A stretch of DNA of 64,000 bases, from NCBI RefSeq assembly GCF_003143935.1, contig NZ_QFRX01000001.1, forward strand, positions 63,867 through 127,866. Direction: 5' to 3'. The DNA comes from Streptomyces sp. Act143. Lineage in GTDB: Bacteria; Actinomycetota; Actinomycetes; Streptomycetales; Streptomycetaceae. Under the pieces are notes generated by a model that saw only the letters and a list, made by a program, of their open reading frames with translations, did not search any database and was not told the DNA's origin. A program made the translations under genes and the position numbers. Below, piece by piece: positions 63,880 to 64,000 of this stretch; the stretch's first letter is position 1; each line of letters starts with the position of its first letter.

Positions 63880-64000
63880 ACCACCCGACGGCGTCTCGCC
63901 GTTCGCCGAACCATCCACCGGTCGGGCACCCTGCCCGGCCGTGCCGCGCCACCTCACCTCACCACGACAGACGGCCGCCGCTCCCCGGACGGGTGGCGGT

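Noticed and set aside
63923..63937. CGGGC-ACCCT-GCCCG hairpin as kdgD terminator
   Set aside because: Five-bp stem is too common in this GC-rich DNA, and an operon may continue past the window edge.

Overview
The window is very GC-rich, its genes have strongly G/C-biased third codon positions, and GTG starts are common. The gene content (tannase, oleate hydratase, a large Tat-type GH95 fucosidase, an ANTAR protein, many MFS pumps each beside its own regulator) points to a Streptomyces-like actinomycete, probably an accessory or arm-like part of the chromosome. No rRNA, tRNA, CRISPR array or intact insertion sequence was seen. Several genes are truncated, which suggests past deletions.

Left part (1-12.8 kb): carbohydrate use. 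A minus-strand operon encodes a GH42 beta-galactosidase, a GH36 alpha-galactosidase and a GH43 beta-xylosidase/arabinofuranosidase that runs off the left edge. Just upstream lie the last 36 codons of a sugar ABC permease and two identical LacI-type operator palindromes, as if the transporter genes were deleted and the operators joined to the enzymes. A secreted GH29 alpha-L-fucosidase with crystallin-like and ricin-like domains follows. Then come a decayed spacer, an overlapping ThuA / Gfo-Idh-MocA pair, and a 3'-truncated wall-teichoic-acid-type glycerophosphotransferase.

Middle (13-40 kb): metabolism and regulators. It holds a DUF1579-like protein, a propionyl-CoA synthetase, a divergent MarR / alpha-beta hydrolase pair around a 32-bp palindrome, catalase-peroxidase KatG, a luciferase-like oxidoreductase and a secreted LamG protein. 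Further along are ANTAR and AraC regulators, a DeoR repressor divergent from a DUF4406-like / NudK-like operon, a DUF4246 protein, and an MFS pump divergent from a MarR regulator. The stretch closes with a second MFS pump, a PadR / acyl-CoA dehydrogenase operon, a lone squalene/phytoene-synthase homologue, a YdeI-family protein and a coupled pair of CNNM/CorC membrane proteins.

Right part (40-64 kb): an M56 protease gene sits beside a BlaI-type repressor gene that has lost its 5' end at a rearrangement junction. Then come an OafA-type acyltransferase, a GH95 alpha-fucosidase with inserted discoidin-like modules, and a chloramphenicol-exporter-type MFS gene preceded by a 21-codon leader ORF and alternative hairpins (candidate attenuator). 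These are followed by a methyltransferase, a second luciferase-like oxidoreductase, an ArsR/MFS divergent pair, oleate hydratase, an MFS/TetR divergent pair with twin operators, an aminoglycoside-phosphotransferase-fold protein, a lipoprotein, a small helical protein, a secreted tannase/feruloyl esterase and a 5-dehydro-4-deoxyglucarate dehydratase.

How they fit together: the hydrolases (galactosidases, GH43, two fucosidases, tannase/feruloyl esterase, KDG dehydratase) are consistent with breakdown of plant cell-wall polysaccharide and uronic acid. The two fucosidase genes share a promoter-region motif. Most efflux and regulator genes are divergent pairs with a visible palindrome between them, so each looks like a self-contained switch.
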